Positions 48,772 to 59,200 of a stretch of 64,000 nucleotides of DNA are shown here, one piece after another. Numbering within the stretch: the first letter of the stretch is position 1; each line of letters opens with the position of its first letter. Source of the stretch: DASWJZ01 sp963761005 (GTDB lineage Bacteria > Pseudomonadota > Alphaproteobacteria > Rhizobiales > Afifellaceae); the NCBI GenBank assembly GCA_963761005.1, contig CAVXFK010000025.1:1-64000 (forward strand), in the 5' to 3' direction. The notes below the pieces were generated by a model. That model made no database searches and was not told the DNA's origin. It saw nothing but the letters and a program-made list of their open reading frames with translations. A program made the translations under genes and the position numbers.

Positions 48772-50082
48772 GCGAGCTGCCTCCTTCCACCTCGCGGCGC
48801 TCGTCGATCCGGCGCCATCTGTTCATCGGGATCATCGCCGTAGCGGTCCTGGTAACAGGCGTGGGCGGCTGGGCGGGCACAGCTAAGCTGGCCGGGGCGG
48901 TGATCGCGCCCGGGCAACTGGTCGTCGATTTCGAACGTCAAGACGATCCAACATCCCAAGGGCGGCATCGTCGCCGAATTGAACGTGAAAGACGGCGATC
49001 GCGTGCATGCCGGCGACGTGTTGATCCGCCTCGATGCGACCCAGGTGAAAGCGAACCTGGCCATCGTCTCCAAGAATTTCGACGAGCTCACGGCGCGGCG
49101 CGCCCGTTTGGAGGCCGAGCAGGACGGTGACGATGCTCCGGACTTCCCACAGGATATTCTCGACCGCAAGGATGATCCCGATGTCGCCAAGGCCTTGGCG
49201 GCCGAACTCAAGCTCTTCGAGTCACGAAAGAGCAACCGTGACGGCAAGAAGGCGCAGCTGAACGAACGAATTCAGCAGCTGCAGGAGGAGATCAACGGCC
49301 TCGTCGTGCAGAGCGACTCCAAGGATCAGGAGATCGCCATAACCAAGACGGAGCTCGACCGGATCCGCGACCTGTCGGCGAGGAGCCTCGTGCCGATCAC
49401 GCGGGTGACCGACCTCGAGCGCGATCTTGCAAAGCTCCAAGGCGAGCGCGGCGAGCTGCTAGCCTCGACCGCGCAAGCGCGCGGCAAGATCACCGAGACT
49501 GACCTGCAGATACTCCAGATCGATCAAGACATGCGGGCCCAAGTCGGCGATGAGCTTGCCGATGTGCGTACAAAGATGGGGGAACTCGGCGAGCGCAAGA
49601 TTGCGGCCGAGGACGAGCTGAAGCGCATAGAAATCCGCGCCCCGCAGGACGGAACGGTCCATGAGCTCGCCGTTCATACCGTAGGCGGCGTGATCAGCCC
49701 AGGCGATGTCATCATGCATCTGGTGCCGGACAAGGATGAGTTGCGGGTAGAGGCAAAGGTGCCCCCGCAAGAGATTGACCGCGTCTCGCTCGGCCAGGAG
49801 GCAACACTCCGCTTCACCTCCTTCGACAGCCGATCAACGCCGCAGATCACCGGCAAGGTCAGCTTCATCTCGGCCGCCACGAGCTCCGAGCAGAAGACCG
49901 GCGCCACCTACTACACGGTGCATTTGTCCGTGTCTGACAGCGAGATTGCGAGACTCGGCCATGTCCACCTGCTGCCCGGGATGCCGGTGGAGGTCTTTGT
50001 CGAGACCGGCGAGCACACGCTTGCATCCTACCTCGCCAAGCCGATTGTCGATCAGCTCGAGCGGGCATTGAGAGAGCAATAG
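48768..50082 (+). CDS. prtE: PrtE/HlyD-type membrane fusion protein (frameshifted)
   Basis: Periplasmic adaptor of about 437 residues. It has a membrane anchor at residues 18-40, then V-I-A-P-G-Q-L-V-V-D. One surplus T in the TTT run at 48929-48931 breaks the frame; removing it restores S-N-V-K-T-I-Q-H-P-K-G-G-I-V, one of the best conserved PrtE segments. A long coiled coil follows, then I-R-A-P-Q-D-G-T-V-H-E-L and a C-terminal P-G-M-P-V-E-V-F motif. Its start overlaps the end of prtD, as is usual. It bridges the ATPase to an outer-membrane channel. Confidence 0.9.
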
Positions 50083-50127
50083 TCGGCGCACTGCCTTCGC
50101 GGATTTGAGCCGCCCGCGCCGCTCGAC

Positions 50128-50997
50128 TTATGCGCTCGATGTCAGGGACTTCAGGTAATCCCCGTAGCGGGTTTTTCCGTATTCTGCCGCCAGCTTTGTG
50201 AGCTGCGCAGCGTCGATCCAGCCCTGGCGGTAGGCGATCTCCTCGAGGCAGGCGATCGGCAACGCCTGCCGGTGCTGGATCGTGCGGACGAATTCCGCCG
50301 CCTCAAGGAGGCTGTCGCAGGTTCCGGTGTCGAGCCAGGCAAAGCCGCGGCCGAGCCGCTCCACCTGCAGCGCGCCCCATTCGAGGTAGGTTCTGTTGAC
50401 GTCGGTGATCTCAAGTTCACCGCGCGCCGACGGCTTCAGCGCGCGTGCGACCTCCAGCACGCGATTGTCGTAGACATAGAGTCCGGTGACTGCCCAGGTG
50501 CTGCGTGGCTTTGCCGGTTTCTCCTCAAGCGCGATCGCCCTGCCCGACGCATCGAAGGTGACGACGCCGTAGCGCTGCGGATCGACCACTTCGTAGGCGA
50601 ACACCGTTGCGCCCTGGCGTCGACCCGTCGCCCTCTGCAGCAATTCCGGCAGCGTATGGCCAAAGAAAATGTTGTCTCCAAGGACCAGCGTCACGTTGTC
50701 GTCGCCGACAAAATCGCGGCCGATTACGAAAGCCTGTGCGAGGCCCTCTGGCTTCGGTTGCACCGCATAGTCGAAGCGCATACCGAATTGCGAGCCGTCG
50801 CCGAACAGGTTGCGATAGAGCGGTGCGTCGAGCGGCGTGGTGATGATCAGGATGTCCCTGATCTCCGCCAGCATCAGTACCGAGATGGGATAGTAAACCA
50901 TCGGCTTGTCGTAGATCGGCAGCAATTGCTTATTGACGGCGCGCGTGATCGGATGGAGGCGCGTTCCGGATCCGCCGGCCAGCACAATTCCCTTCAT
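50128..50997 (-). CDS. rmlA: glucose-1-phosphate thymidylyltransferase
   Basis: A 289-residue enzyme making dTDP-glucose from dTTP and glucose-1-phosphate. It starts M-K-G-I-V-L-A-G-G-S-G-T-R-L-H-P-I-T with the dinucleotide signature, then K-Q-L-L-P-I-Y-D-K-P-M, V-L-G-D-N-I-F-F-G-H and V-V-E/V-D-P-Q-R-Y-G-V-V, and F-A-W-L-D-T-G-T. Length and motifs match RmlA exactly. Its start codon overlaps the stop of rmlD (ATGA). It is the last gene of rmlB-rmlD-rmlA on this strand. Confidence 0.95.
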   Translation of the reverse strand: MKGIVLAGGSGTRLHPITRAVNKQLLPIYDKPMVYYPISVLMLAEIRDILIITTPLDAPLYRNLFGDGSQFGMRFDYAVQPKPEGLAQAFVIGRDFVGDDNVTLVLGDNIFFGHTLPELLQRATGRRQGATVFAYEVVDPQRYGVVTFDASGRAIALEEKPAKPRSTWAVTGLYVYDNRVLEVARALKPSARGELEITDVNRTYLEWGALQVERLGRGFAWLDTGTCDSLLEAAEFVRTIQHRQALPIACLEEIAYRQGWIDAAQLTKLAAEYGKTRYGDYLKSLTSSA

Positions 50998-51894
50998 GAA
51001 GCCTCTCTTCGCGGCGCTGCAGCGAGCGCCTCTTGCAGTACCTTAGGCAGTGCTGTCTCGAAGCCGCCGATTCTGACGCCGAATTCCCGCGCGAACGCCT
51101 CGCTCGACAGGCGGCTATCGCGCGGCCGGCGTGCGCGCGTCGGATAGGCACTCGTTGCCACCGCCTTGTTGGCTGGCCGCCGGAATCCTCGCGCAGCAAG
51201 GGCAGAGAAGATTGCCTCGGCAAAGCCATGCCAGGTCGTGTCTGATGCGCCGGCCAAATGGTATGTCCCCCAGCGTACGTCGCCGGCGACGAGGCGAGGA
51301 AGAGTTCGCGCCGATTCCCGCGGCAAGATCGTGCGCCGCCGTTGGACAACCGCGCTGATCCGCCACCACGCTCACTTCGTCCCGGCTCTCTGCGAGCCTC
51401 AACATGGTGCGAAAGAAGTTCCGCTCGAACGCGCTGTATATCCATGAGCTCCGCAGGATGAGGTGCTTGGAATTCGCTGCGCGGACTTCGCGCTCACCGG
51501 CGAGCTTCGTGCGGCCGTAGGCATTGATCGGATTGACGGCATCCGTCTCCACGTAGGGCGCCCCCTTCTCGCCGTCGAACACGTAGTCGGTGGACAAATG
51601 CACGATCGGGATGGAGAGCTCCGCAGCGGCGCGCGCAATTGCGCCGGGCGCAACAGCGTTGATCAAATTCGCGGCCTCCTCGTCGTCCTCTGCGGCATCA
51701 ACGTTCGTGTAGGCCGCCGCAACGATCACGATGTCGGGCCGATTCCGCCGGACGAGCGGACCAAGGCTTTGCGGATCCGCGAAGTCGGCTGCTGCCCGAT
51801 CGAGCAGCGTGAGTGTTGTGCCTTGCGGCCACGTCGTGCGTGCGAGTTCACGCGCAATCTGCCCGGTTGAACCGAAGACGAGTACGCGCGTCAC
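50994..51894 (-). CDS. rmlD: dTDP-4-dehydrorhamnose reductase (frameshifted)
   Basis: Reduces dTDP-4-keto-L-rhamnose with NADPH in the last step of dTDP-rhamnose formation. The N-terminus has V-L-V-F-G-S-T-G-Q-I-A-R-E, then A-A-A-Y-T-N-V-D-A-A-E, S-T-D-Y-V-F-D-G and Y-G-R-T-K with the catalytic Tyr-Lys, and S-W-I-Y-S. The frame breaks near 51330; the second piece has W-G-T-Y-H-L-A-G and the expected R-P-R-D-S-R-L-S motif. Together they give about 300 residues. It starts 10 bases after rmlB and overlaps rmlA. Confidence 0.9.
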
Positions 51895-51904
51895 GCGTGG
51901 GCTC

Positions 51905-52978
51905 TCACACTCTGGCCGCGGCGGCGGGCATTCCTAATCGCTCGCCGCTGTAGCGGCCGAGCAACGGACGCCACCAGGTCTCGTTCGCGATGTACCAGGC
52001 CACAGTCTCCTTGAGGCCGGCCTCAAAACTTCGCGACGGACGCCATCCGAGCTCACGCTCGATCTTCGACGTATCCATCGCATATCGGAAGTCGTGCCCC
52101 GGCCGGTCGTCGACGAACGCGATCAGCTCCCGCCTCGGTTGCCCCGACGGCAGCGGATCGGCCATCTCATCGACCAGATCGGCGATGGAAGTAACGACGT
52201 CCAGGTTGGTGCGTTCCTCGCCGCCGCCAATGAAATAGGTCTCGCCAACCCTTCCGCGCTCAAGCACGGTGACGAGAGCCTCGGCATGGTCGCCGACGTA
52301 AAGCCAGTCGCGAATGTTCTCCCCGCGCCCGTAGACCGGCAGCTTCTCACCGGCGAACGCCTTGATGATCATCAGGGGGATGAGCTTCTCGGGAAAGTGA
52401 TAAGGCCCGTAATTGTTGGTGCAGTTGGTCACGATGATCGGCAAGCCGAACGTGTGTCCCCACGCCCTCACGAAATGATCCGCGGCGGCCTTGCTCGCCG
52501 AATAGGGCGAACGCGGATCGTACGGCGTAGCGTCGCCAAAAGGCGGGTCGCCCGCGGCGAGCGCGCCGAATACTTCGTCGGTGGAGACGTGGTGGAACCG
52601 GAAGCGCGCCTTCCCGACTTCGCCGAGTGTGCTCCAGTAGGCTCGAGCCCCCTGCAGCAGCCGGAAGGTGCCAACGACGTTCGTCTCTACGAACGCCGCC
52701 GGCCCGTCGATTGAGCGATCGACATGTGTCTCGGCCGCCAAGTGCATCACGGCATCAGGCTGAAACTCTCGAAAAGCCGCGCTAACCGATGCCGCATCGC
52801 AAATATCGCAAACGCGCAGTTCGTGACGCGCGCTACCGGCGACCGGCGCAAGCGACGCCTCGCATGCCGCGTAGGTCAGCTTGTCGAGATTGAGAATGCT
52901 GTGGTTCGTCCGCTCGATTGCATGGCGGACGACTGCGCTACCGATGAATCCGGCACCGCCGGTGATCAGAATTCGCAT
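51905..52978 (-). CDS. rmlB: dTDP-glucose 4,6-dehydratase
   Basis: Converts dTDP-glucose to dTDP-4-keto-6-deoxyglucose with tightly bound NAD. It has M-R-I-L-I-T-G-G-A-G-F-I-G-S, H-L-A-A-E-T-H-V-D-R-S-I-D-G, S-T-D-E-V-F-G and Y-S-A-S-K-A-A-A-D-H, and N-N-Y-G-P-Y-H-F-P-E-K-L-I-P-L. At 357 residues it has the usual length. The start at 52978 is chosen since M-R-I-L-I-T-G is the standard beginning; the 22 extra residues of the longer frame are unlikely. No rmlC epimerase gene accompanies it here. Confidence 0.94.
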   Translation of the reverse strand: MRILITGGAGFIGSAVVRHAIERTNHSILNLDKLTYAACEASLAPVAGSARHELRVCDICDAASVSAAFREFQPDAVMHLAAETHVDRSIDGPAAFVETNVVGTFRLLQGARAYWSTLGEVGKARFRFHHVSTDEVFGALAAGDPPFGDATPYDPRSPYSASKAAADHFVRAWGHTFGLPIIVTNCTNNYGPYHFPEKLIPLMIIKAFAGEKLPVYGRGENIRDWLYVGDHAEALVTVLERGRVGETYFIGGGEERTNLDVVTSIADLVDEMADPLPSGQPRRELIAFVDDRPGHDFRYAMDTSKIERELGWRPSRSFEAGLKETVAWYIANETWWRPLLGRYSGERLGMPAAAARV

Positions 52979-53668
52979 TACCCCGCCCAGCGGCTCACGC
53001 CCGTCGGCCGGGTGAGCGTTGTGGCGCCGAGCCCCCATGTTCAAGACGAAACCGGTATCATGCTCCGGTTAAGAGAAGATCGGCCGCCCAGGCGCTTCTG
53101 TGTATGCGATCCGGAGACTGGCCTCAAGGTCGGCGCGCCACCAGGAGCAGGCCGCACGACTAAGTCTGTTCACGAAAAGTTGAACGGTGCAATATCGACA
53201 GGCTCGTGGCCATGCGAAGCCAATTTCGTGACGGGCCGTGTCGGCCCTAGTGAGAACTTGTCTCGCGGAAAAGCGACGCTCGGAGCACTCAGGAGAGTAC
53301 GAGATCCATCGCCTTCCAAATCGCCAGCGCCCAGACGAGAAGTCCGGCGCCAACAATGAGACGAAGGATTACTGCCGCAACGCCAGTCGGTCGCAGATCC
53401 TCGCTTCCGTCCCCGAAGAACGTTCCCGAAAATATGTCGATCTTCATCGCCGCATCTGACCCACAAGACGCGCCCCGCCACCCCACTCCAGAACACGTAA
53501 CGCGGTAGAGTGCGATTTTGTTCATTCTAAGTGCAGGCGGTTACCAAACTACCCCTCAGTTTGGGGGGATCAGACCGCAAAAGAGCCGCCACTCGATCGC
53601 AATCACCTTTCGTAACTCGGCCATCGGCTCCGTGGAAGACCACGAACTCAGTTCTCAACAATTCAGAG
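52979..53668. other. sparse region between rmlB and luxI
   Basis: About 690 bases without a firm gene except the small candidate at 53289-53447. The part beside rmlB should contain the promoter of the rmlBDA run. I see no clear repeat or RNA gene. Confidence 0.4.
53289..53447 (-). CDS. possible 52-residue membrane protein
   Basis: A short frame starting M-K-I-D-I-F-S-G-T-F-F-G-D and ending in one strong membrane helix (about residues 25-47, rich in Val, Leu, Ile and Ala). The polar N-terminus and single helix look like a real small protein, but there is no homologue I recognise and the ribosome binding site is weak. It lies between rmlB and luxI on the same strand as both. Confidence 0.35.
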   Translation of the reverse strand: MKIDIFSGTFFGDGSEDLRPTGVAAVILRLIVGAGLLVWALAIWKAMDLVLS

Positions 53669-54310
53669 TCATGCCGCCAGCACGACCTCTTCCTTCGATT
53701 GCACAACCTGCTGACTGCGGAATTCCGCAAGTCGCGCGCGCACGCGCTCGAGATGCTCCTCAGTCACCGGGAACGAGCCGAGATAAACGGGCGACCCGTA
53801 CCGCCTCGTGCAGCCGAGAACATCAACCTCGCATCCGATGCGGCGATAGACGCGCAGCATGCTCGGCGCAAAATTGCCCAACACCGTTGTGATCCCCGCG
53901 CGAAGGGCCACAGTACCCAGGCCCTCGATCAGCGCACAGGACGCGAAAACCATCTCCTCTCGCGATTCGTTTATCAGGTTGTCTGCATCGATGCAGAACC
54001 GCGTGCACTCCCAAATGGACGGCGCGCTGAGAAAGACGGCGTCAGGAAGGGTGTCGGAAAAAACCTCAGCAAGGAGCGTAGGGCCGGTCGTGGGCAGCAG
54101 GCGCAGGCTTGCCCGCACGACCCTTGCATCATCGTCCGTGTAAAGAAGATAGAGCGGGCCTTCGTCGTCGTACCTGTCGCGCTCCATGCCGTTGGTCACG
54201 TCAACGTTCCACTTCATCTTGTCACGGAAGACGCGCGCCCTCGCGCGGAACATCTGCTCGAGCAGATATTGGTGGTCCTGTGCGTTACTCTCCTCGACGA
54301 CAATGATCAT
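53669..54310 (-). CDS. luxI: LuxI-family acyl-homoserine-lactone synthase
   Basis: A 213-residue enzyme making an N-acyl-homoserine lactone from SAM and an acyl carrier. Conserved positions are visible: R-A-R-V-F-R-D-K-M-K-W near residue 25, E-x-D-R-Y-D-D, Y-L-L-Y, R-A-S-L-R-L-L-P-T-T-G-P and W-E-C-T-R-F-C. The start at 54310 gives M-I-I-V-V-E, a normal LuxI beginning; the longer frame to 54463 adds residues unlike the family. It lies 187 bases downstream of the luxR gene on the same strand. The acyl chain cannot be predicted. Confidence 0.92.
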   Translation of the reverse strand: MIIVVEESNAQDHQYLLEQMFRARARVFRDKMKWNVDVTNGMERDRYDDEGPLYLLYTDDDARVVRASLRLLPTTGPTLLAEVFSDTLPDAVFLSAPSIWECTRFCIDADNLINESREEMVFASCALIEGLGTVALRAGITTVLGNFAPSMLRVYRRIGCEVDVLGCTRRYGSPVYLGSFPVTEEHLERVRARLAEFRSQQVVQSKEEVVLAA

Positions 54311-54468
54311 CACGTGCGCTCCTGCCGCACGACAAAGGGCGACTCGATTTGCCGCTGTCTTCAACGACCGTCGCCAGTCTCCGTGCAGTCGTCTTCCAAT
54401 AAAGACACAGCCTTTTACTGAATTTTCCATTTTGCCGGGAACGAGGCAACGAAAGGGTGGCAACAGAG

Positions 54469-54501
54469 TTGAGCAGGCCTTACCGCCGTGGCTTGCCTCA
54501 A
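54469..54501. promoter_or_regulatory. imperfect inverted repeat between luxR and luxI
   Basis: TTGAGCAGGC (54469-54478) is mirrored by GCTTGCCTCAA (54491-54501) just at the end of luxR and 159 bases before the luxI start. The arms differ by small gaps. It could be a terminator-like hairpin or a regulator site; its distance from luxI is larger than usual for a lux box. Confidence 0.25.
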
Positions 54502-55223
54502 GGCGTCAGAAGGCCGAGGCGTACCGCCTTCGTGACGGCTTGCGCCGAGGTCACGCTGTCCAGCTTGTAGCGCGCGGACTTCAGGTAGTCCCTTGCCGTA
54601 TGGGGAGATATGTTAAGTATCGCGGCGATGTCACCGGCGTCTTTGCCGAGCGACACCCAGCGCAGGCATTCAATCTCTCTCTGTGTCAGGTGCGGATGGT
54701 CTTCGCCGAATGCCTCTGAAATCACCCGGCGATGAAGCCGGTTGCCGACATCAATGAGCACCGCGAGGTTGACGCGGCTGAACTGCGCCCATTCACCCCT
54801 CTCGCCCGAATGGCTCATTGAAAAGAGGCCGCGGTGTCCCTGCTTGCTGCGCAGCGGTATCGACAATCCGTGCGGCCCGACCCCGTGCGCGAGCGCATCC
54901 AAGAGAAACGCCCCGCCTTCCTCCGTGTCGATCGTCAGCTCGCTCCAGTCGAAAGGCAGGCTCCGCAGGAACCCTTCTCGCAGCACCGGATCGACATCGA
55001 CATAGCCCCGCTCAAGATACCGCTTGATCCACTCGGCGGGATAGGTGAGCCGGATATACGGGTCGACCGAGGGGCTAACTCCGAGCCGCGATGAGTGATA
55101 GACGAGGTGATCGACGCCCAGCAAGTCGCGCAGCCGAATGACCGTATCTTCCACGTCCGGAGTTTCCTCGACGATCGAGAAGGCCTCCGCTTGGCTAACC
55201 GCAGTGTTTAAGCAATCAGCCAT
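54498..55223 (-). CDS. luxR: LuxR-family quorum-sensing regulator
   Basis: A 241-residue transcription factor with an N-terminal autoinducer-binding domain and a C-terminal LuxR helix-turn-helix. The binding pocket signature is present: Y-P-A-E-W-I-K-R-Y with the conserved Trp and Tyr, then Y-V-D-V-D-P-V with Asp-Pro, F-D-W and a conserved Gly in G-P-H-G-L-S-I-P. The HTH has L-T-Q-R-E-I-E-C-L-R-W and I-S-P-H-T-A-R-D-Y-L-K-S-A. With luxI it forms a complete signalling pair; the glycan genes around it are likely but unproven targets. The frame is intact. Confidence 0.92.
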   Translation of the reverse strand: MADCLNTAVSQAEAFSIVEETPDVEDTVIRLRDLLGVDHLVYHSSRLGVSPSVDPYIRLTYPAEWIKRYLERGYVDVDPVLREGFLRSLPFDWSELTIDTEEGGAFLLDALAHGVGPHGLSIPLRSKQGHRGLFSMSHSGERGEWAQFSRVNLAVLIDVGNRLHRRVISEAFGEDHPHLTQREIECLRWVSLGKDAGDIAAILNISPHTARDYLKSARYKLDSVTSAQAVTKAVRLGLLTP

Positions 55224-55644
55224 TGTAAGATGAAAGCATCGAGACGACGCCGCGTCCCCCTGTCCGTCGCGAAAGAGAACCTATTCAGAATCGCCGACTG
55301 TGCCCGCCTGTCAATCCCATTCGCCTCGTTCACTCCAGCTACTGAGCTGACGGCAACCGGTTCTTTCGACTCGCGAAGCGGCCGGACCGGGCGCAGAACG
55401 AAGTGAGACGACCGACCGCAGCGCTGCGTCGTGCACGCCTCGTGGCGCCCGGCCTTTGCGCTCACAGGGTTACCGCTTTCGACACTCAAAGCCACAGGCA
55501 CAGACGGTCGGGGCAGCACCTTCTTAAGCTCTGCTCCGTGGATGGCGGCATTGGCGATGACACGTTCAATTCGGGCCGGCGGGCGGTGTCGACAAGGCCG
55601 ACCTCAGCTCCACCGACCTGCTCTTCGCATAGTGCCGCGAGCGG
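55224..55644. other. intergenic region upstream of luxR
   Basis: These 421 bases hold no convincing gene. They should contain the luxR promoter. I looked for a clear 18-20 base palindrome of the lux-box kind and did not find one by eye. Confidence 0.4.
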
Positions 55645-56187
55645 TCAGTTGCCCGCCGGAAATGTGTCGGGGTGGGTGCTGCCCAGATCGATGGAGAGTG
55701 CCGCACCCCACTTGCTTTTGAAGAGCTCGATCTGCTCCTCGCGCGTCGTTCCCGAATATGCTTCGTCGCAGATGACCTCGAACGTGAACCCATAGAAGCG
55801 CAGCAGCTCCAAGTGCTCCGAATCGTCGAGCACGAAGATCGGCAGAAACGTTCGTTTTGACGATTGCACGCTGAGAAGCACGGAGATCAGCTTCGCGAAG
55901 CGCTTCGCTTTCGTCCCGCCGACGACAAGCAGCCAGGTCCCCGCCCCCGGGTGGACGCGTGCGGCATTGAAGTAGCCCGCCGACGGAACCAAAGCATGCT
56001 CCGGCCGCTCGCGGGAAAATCTGTACGGAGGCGGACAATCCTCGGCGACGCCGGCCGAGCCGGTATTGCCCCCCAGCGACGTGACCGCGTCCAACCTATA
56101 AGTCGCGGAACGCTTGGGCGATTTGGTCGACTCGATTGCGAGCTGCCTTCTAAACAGCAATTCGAGCTTTTCGATATCTCTCGCCAT
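55645..56187 (-). CDS. unknown protein beside double glycosyltransferase
   Basis: A 180-residue soluble protein that I cannot place in a family. The first 75 residues are polar and basic; residues 85-160 look like alternating strands and helices, with W-L-L-V-V-G-G-T-K-A-K-R and F-L-P-I-F-V-L-D-D-S-E-H, possibly a Rossmann-like half. There is no signal peptide or membrane segment. It starts 19 bases after the stop of the double glycosyltransferase and is probably co-transcribed with it. A helper role in glycan assembly is only a guess. Confidence 0.55.
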   Translation of the reverse strand: MARDIEKLELLFRRQLAIESTKSPKRSATYRLDAVTSLGGNTGSAGVAEDCPPPYRFSRERPEHALVPSAGYFNAARVHPGAGTWLLVVGGTKAKRFAKLISVLLSVQSSKRTFLPIFVLDDSEHLELLRFYGFTFEVICDEAYSGTTREEQIELFKSKWGAALSIDLGSTHPDTFPAGN

Positions 56188-56206
56188 GTCTTACGTCCGC
56201 GCCGAG

Positions 56207-59200
56207 CTAGGCGGCCTCATGTTCGGCAAACAGGGGCACGACATTGTTCGGGTCGAATTGACCGCCGATCGCCGTGGACCGTCCGAGCTTCATCCCCGTG
56301 GCCAGCGAATCGACGAGTAGCGCGGCTTCCGCCGCGCCGTTTCTCGGCGTCAAGGCTCTGCAACCTTCGGCAATCATCTCCTGCACGTCGGCGCGCAAGA
56401 TCATGTCGATCGCTGATCCGATGTTCGCCACGGCTTCTTCCTCGACCCAGATCGCCGCATCGTTTCGCATCGCGAACTCGGCCCGTGCAGACTGGTCGTC
56501 CATCATGTGATGGTTGTTGGCGATGAAGATCGTCGGGACCTCGAAGCCGACCAACTCATGGAAACTGTTGTAGCCGGCCGCGGAGATCGAGAAATCGAAC
56601 GCCCGCAGATACCGCGCTATCGGAAAGAGCCGGAGGTAGACGACTCCCGGCCAGATTTGGGGAATCTCGCTCCCCATCAACCACTCGGCAATGCAAGGCA
56701 CGATGCCGTACTTCTTCAGCGTTGGGATGATCGCGGCGAGAAGCGAGACCACGTCCCTGTTGGTGCCGGAGCCGAGCTGTATCAGGCAGCATGGCTTGTC
56801 GGTCGGAAGGTTGAGGTTTGCGCGCGCCTTCTTGCGCGAGAGCAGCTCTTCCTTCTCGAGCAGCCAGATCGGGTCGGTCACGACCTTGTCGAACGCCGCT
56901 GACTTCAAGCGACTCGGACGCCGCTGAATTGGCGATGTCGGACGGCTCGATGATCAAGTCGAAGTTCTTGCCGCGGCGCACATGCTCGGGGCTCATGTGG
57001 CCCTTCTTCCACATGCCGCGCTGGATCCAGATCCTGCGCAGGCTGGTGCTGGCGAAGGCTCCGAGCAGCCCGGAATATGGATTGCTACCGTCGAAGACGA
57101 GTGTGCGGATTCGCGGCCGCTTGGTCAGGATCTGCTCGACCTCGTATTGGAGCCACTCGTTCCAGTGCTCGATGTTGCAGCCGGAGAGCTCGTGAAAGGG
57201 CAGGTATTTCACCGGCCATCCGGCGGCCTCCACCACCCTGAAGGCCTGGCTCATGGTGAGGAACACGGGATCGGAATATTGCAGCCGTCGCGCGATCGCC
57301 ATCAGCCTCGTCAGATGGCCGAGACCGACACCGTTCGACGACAGGAAAAGCACCTCCGGTCGCGACGATGTCTGTGGGTTCAATCGAGCCGAAGCTGCGG
57401 GTTCAGGTGAGGACACCGTCGCAACGGTCTCTTCAAAGAGCGCTTCGATCGCCTGCAAGGCCCGATCGCGACGGCTCTCCAAGGCAAGCTCACGCGCCTT
57501 CGACAATGCCAGTCGCGTGACCGAGCGCGGGTCCGACGCGAGCCGTTCGACCGTCGGACGCGCATCCTCTGCGCTCGCGTAAAGAGCAAGCGAGCCGAGA
57601 AGGTCTTTCAGGCCGCCGTCGACCACCGCAAGCACGCCGGCCTGTATCGCGCGGAGCAGCGGAATGAGCATCGAGTCGCTCGGCCGCGCCGACGGAAAAT
57701 AGGTGACGAGATCGATCTTCTTGAGGAAGCGCTCAAGGCCGATTTCGGCGGCCCTGAAGACGTGGAAATCCTGGTTGTCCAGAAGTTGCCGTGGAATAAG
57801 ACGCGCGGAGAGCGATGCATAGCAAAAGAGTGGAAGCGCGCCGAAATCCTCCGCCGGGCCCGCTTCGCTCATCTTCCATTGGGTCTGATCCATCAGCCCA
57901 ATTCGTCCAACGCGCACCTGCGAACGCGGCGCCGCGTAACGCATCAGCTCGCGGCCGTCGACCGAGTTTCGCGACGCGACGAAGGCGAAGAGCTCGGGCG
58001 CTTCGACCATCCCCGGCGGGGCGCCCCCGACCTCATCAAGCTTAAGTCCAACAAGCGCCCATTTCGGGCGCAGACCGCACATCAACGTCAGCGAGTCGTC
58101 CGCTCTCTCAAACCATGTGGCTGTCAGATTCCGATCGACCAGCGCGACGACCGCAGGAGCGATCGGACGTACGATCTCCTCGAAGAGCGGTCGCCCCGCG
58201 TCGTCGAAAAGGCGCTGGGGCGCGGCGATGATCACGCCTTTTCGGAGATTCAGATAGCGCGGCCGCGGGCCTGGTCCCACGCCATAGACGGCGATCTCCG
58301 GCGAAAGCTCACCGAGCAGCGGACTGCAATACGCGAGATCGGCGTTTGTGCGTGACTCGACGTGGACGAGAGCGACCTCGTTCCCTGTCTGCGCGAGGGC
58401 TTCGGCAAGCTCGATGCTACGCCAGAGATCGGACCGGGCCGATCTGAAATCCATGTAAATGGCATAGTCGGCGTTCGCGGCGTCGTTCGGCGCTGCGAGA
58501 CGCACTGCGTCGGCGGGAACGGTGGCAAGAGCTTCATCACTGTCATCAGGCGTCAGCCCAAGCTCCGCCTGCAGCTTGAAGCCCGACTCCAGCCGCAGCC
58601 GCGACAGGCGCTGCAGCTCCTTCAGCGAAAGCTCCGCAACCGCGAAGCTCTTCGGCTGTGCCGGTGACGTGTTGGCGAGGCAATCGTAGACGTCGAGAAT
58701 GCGTTGCGGTCCGAATGCCTCTTCCGCAAGCTCTCGGGCGAACGTTGCCCATTCGCCAAGCTCGGGCTTGCGCTCGTCAAGCTTCTCTAAGAACGGCGTC
58801 ACCTGCGCCGGCGTGGCATAGAGAGCGGCGCCGCCAAAGGTTTCTGCAAAGTGCGGCGGCAAGATGCAGGGGACGCCGGCAGCGATCGCCTCAAGCGCCG
58901 TCCGCCCGAAGCCTTCCACCCAATTCGAGTGATGGTAGTAGACGAACGCGTCGATGCTTCGCAGGAACTCGGATGGCTGCATCGCGTTGAACGGCATCAC
59001 CTCCCAATTCGGAGGGATGTCGCCATCGAAGAGCTGCTCGCAATACGGTCCCCAGCCGAGAAACCGGACAAGGCGCTGCGTGCCATATTGGTAGATTCTG
59101 CTGAACTCTTCCTTCGTGCCAGGCCACTTCGGCCACTCGGGCCGGCTGTGTCGACCGATGACGAGCATGTCGGAGCTCTCCGACAGCAAGCCGTCTGTCA

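Noticed and set aside
53531..54421. Plus-strand open frame of 296 codons
   Set aside because: It is antisense to luxI, which is intact and has all conserved residues.
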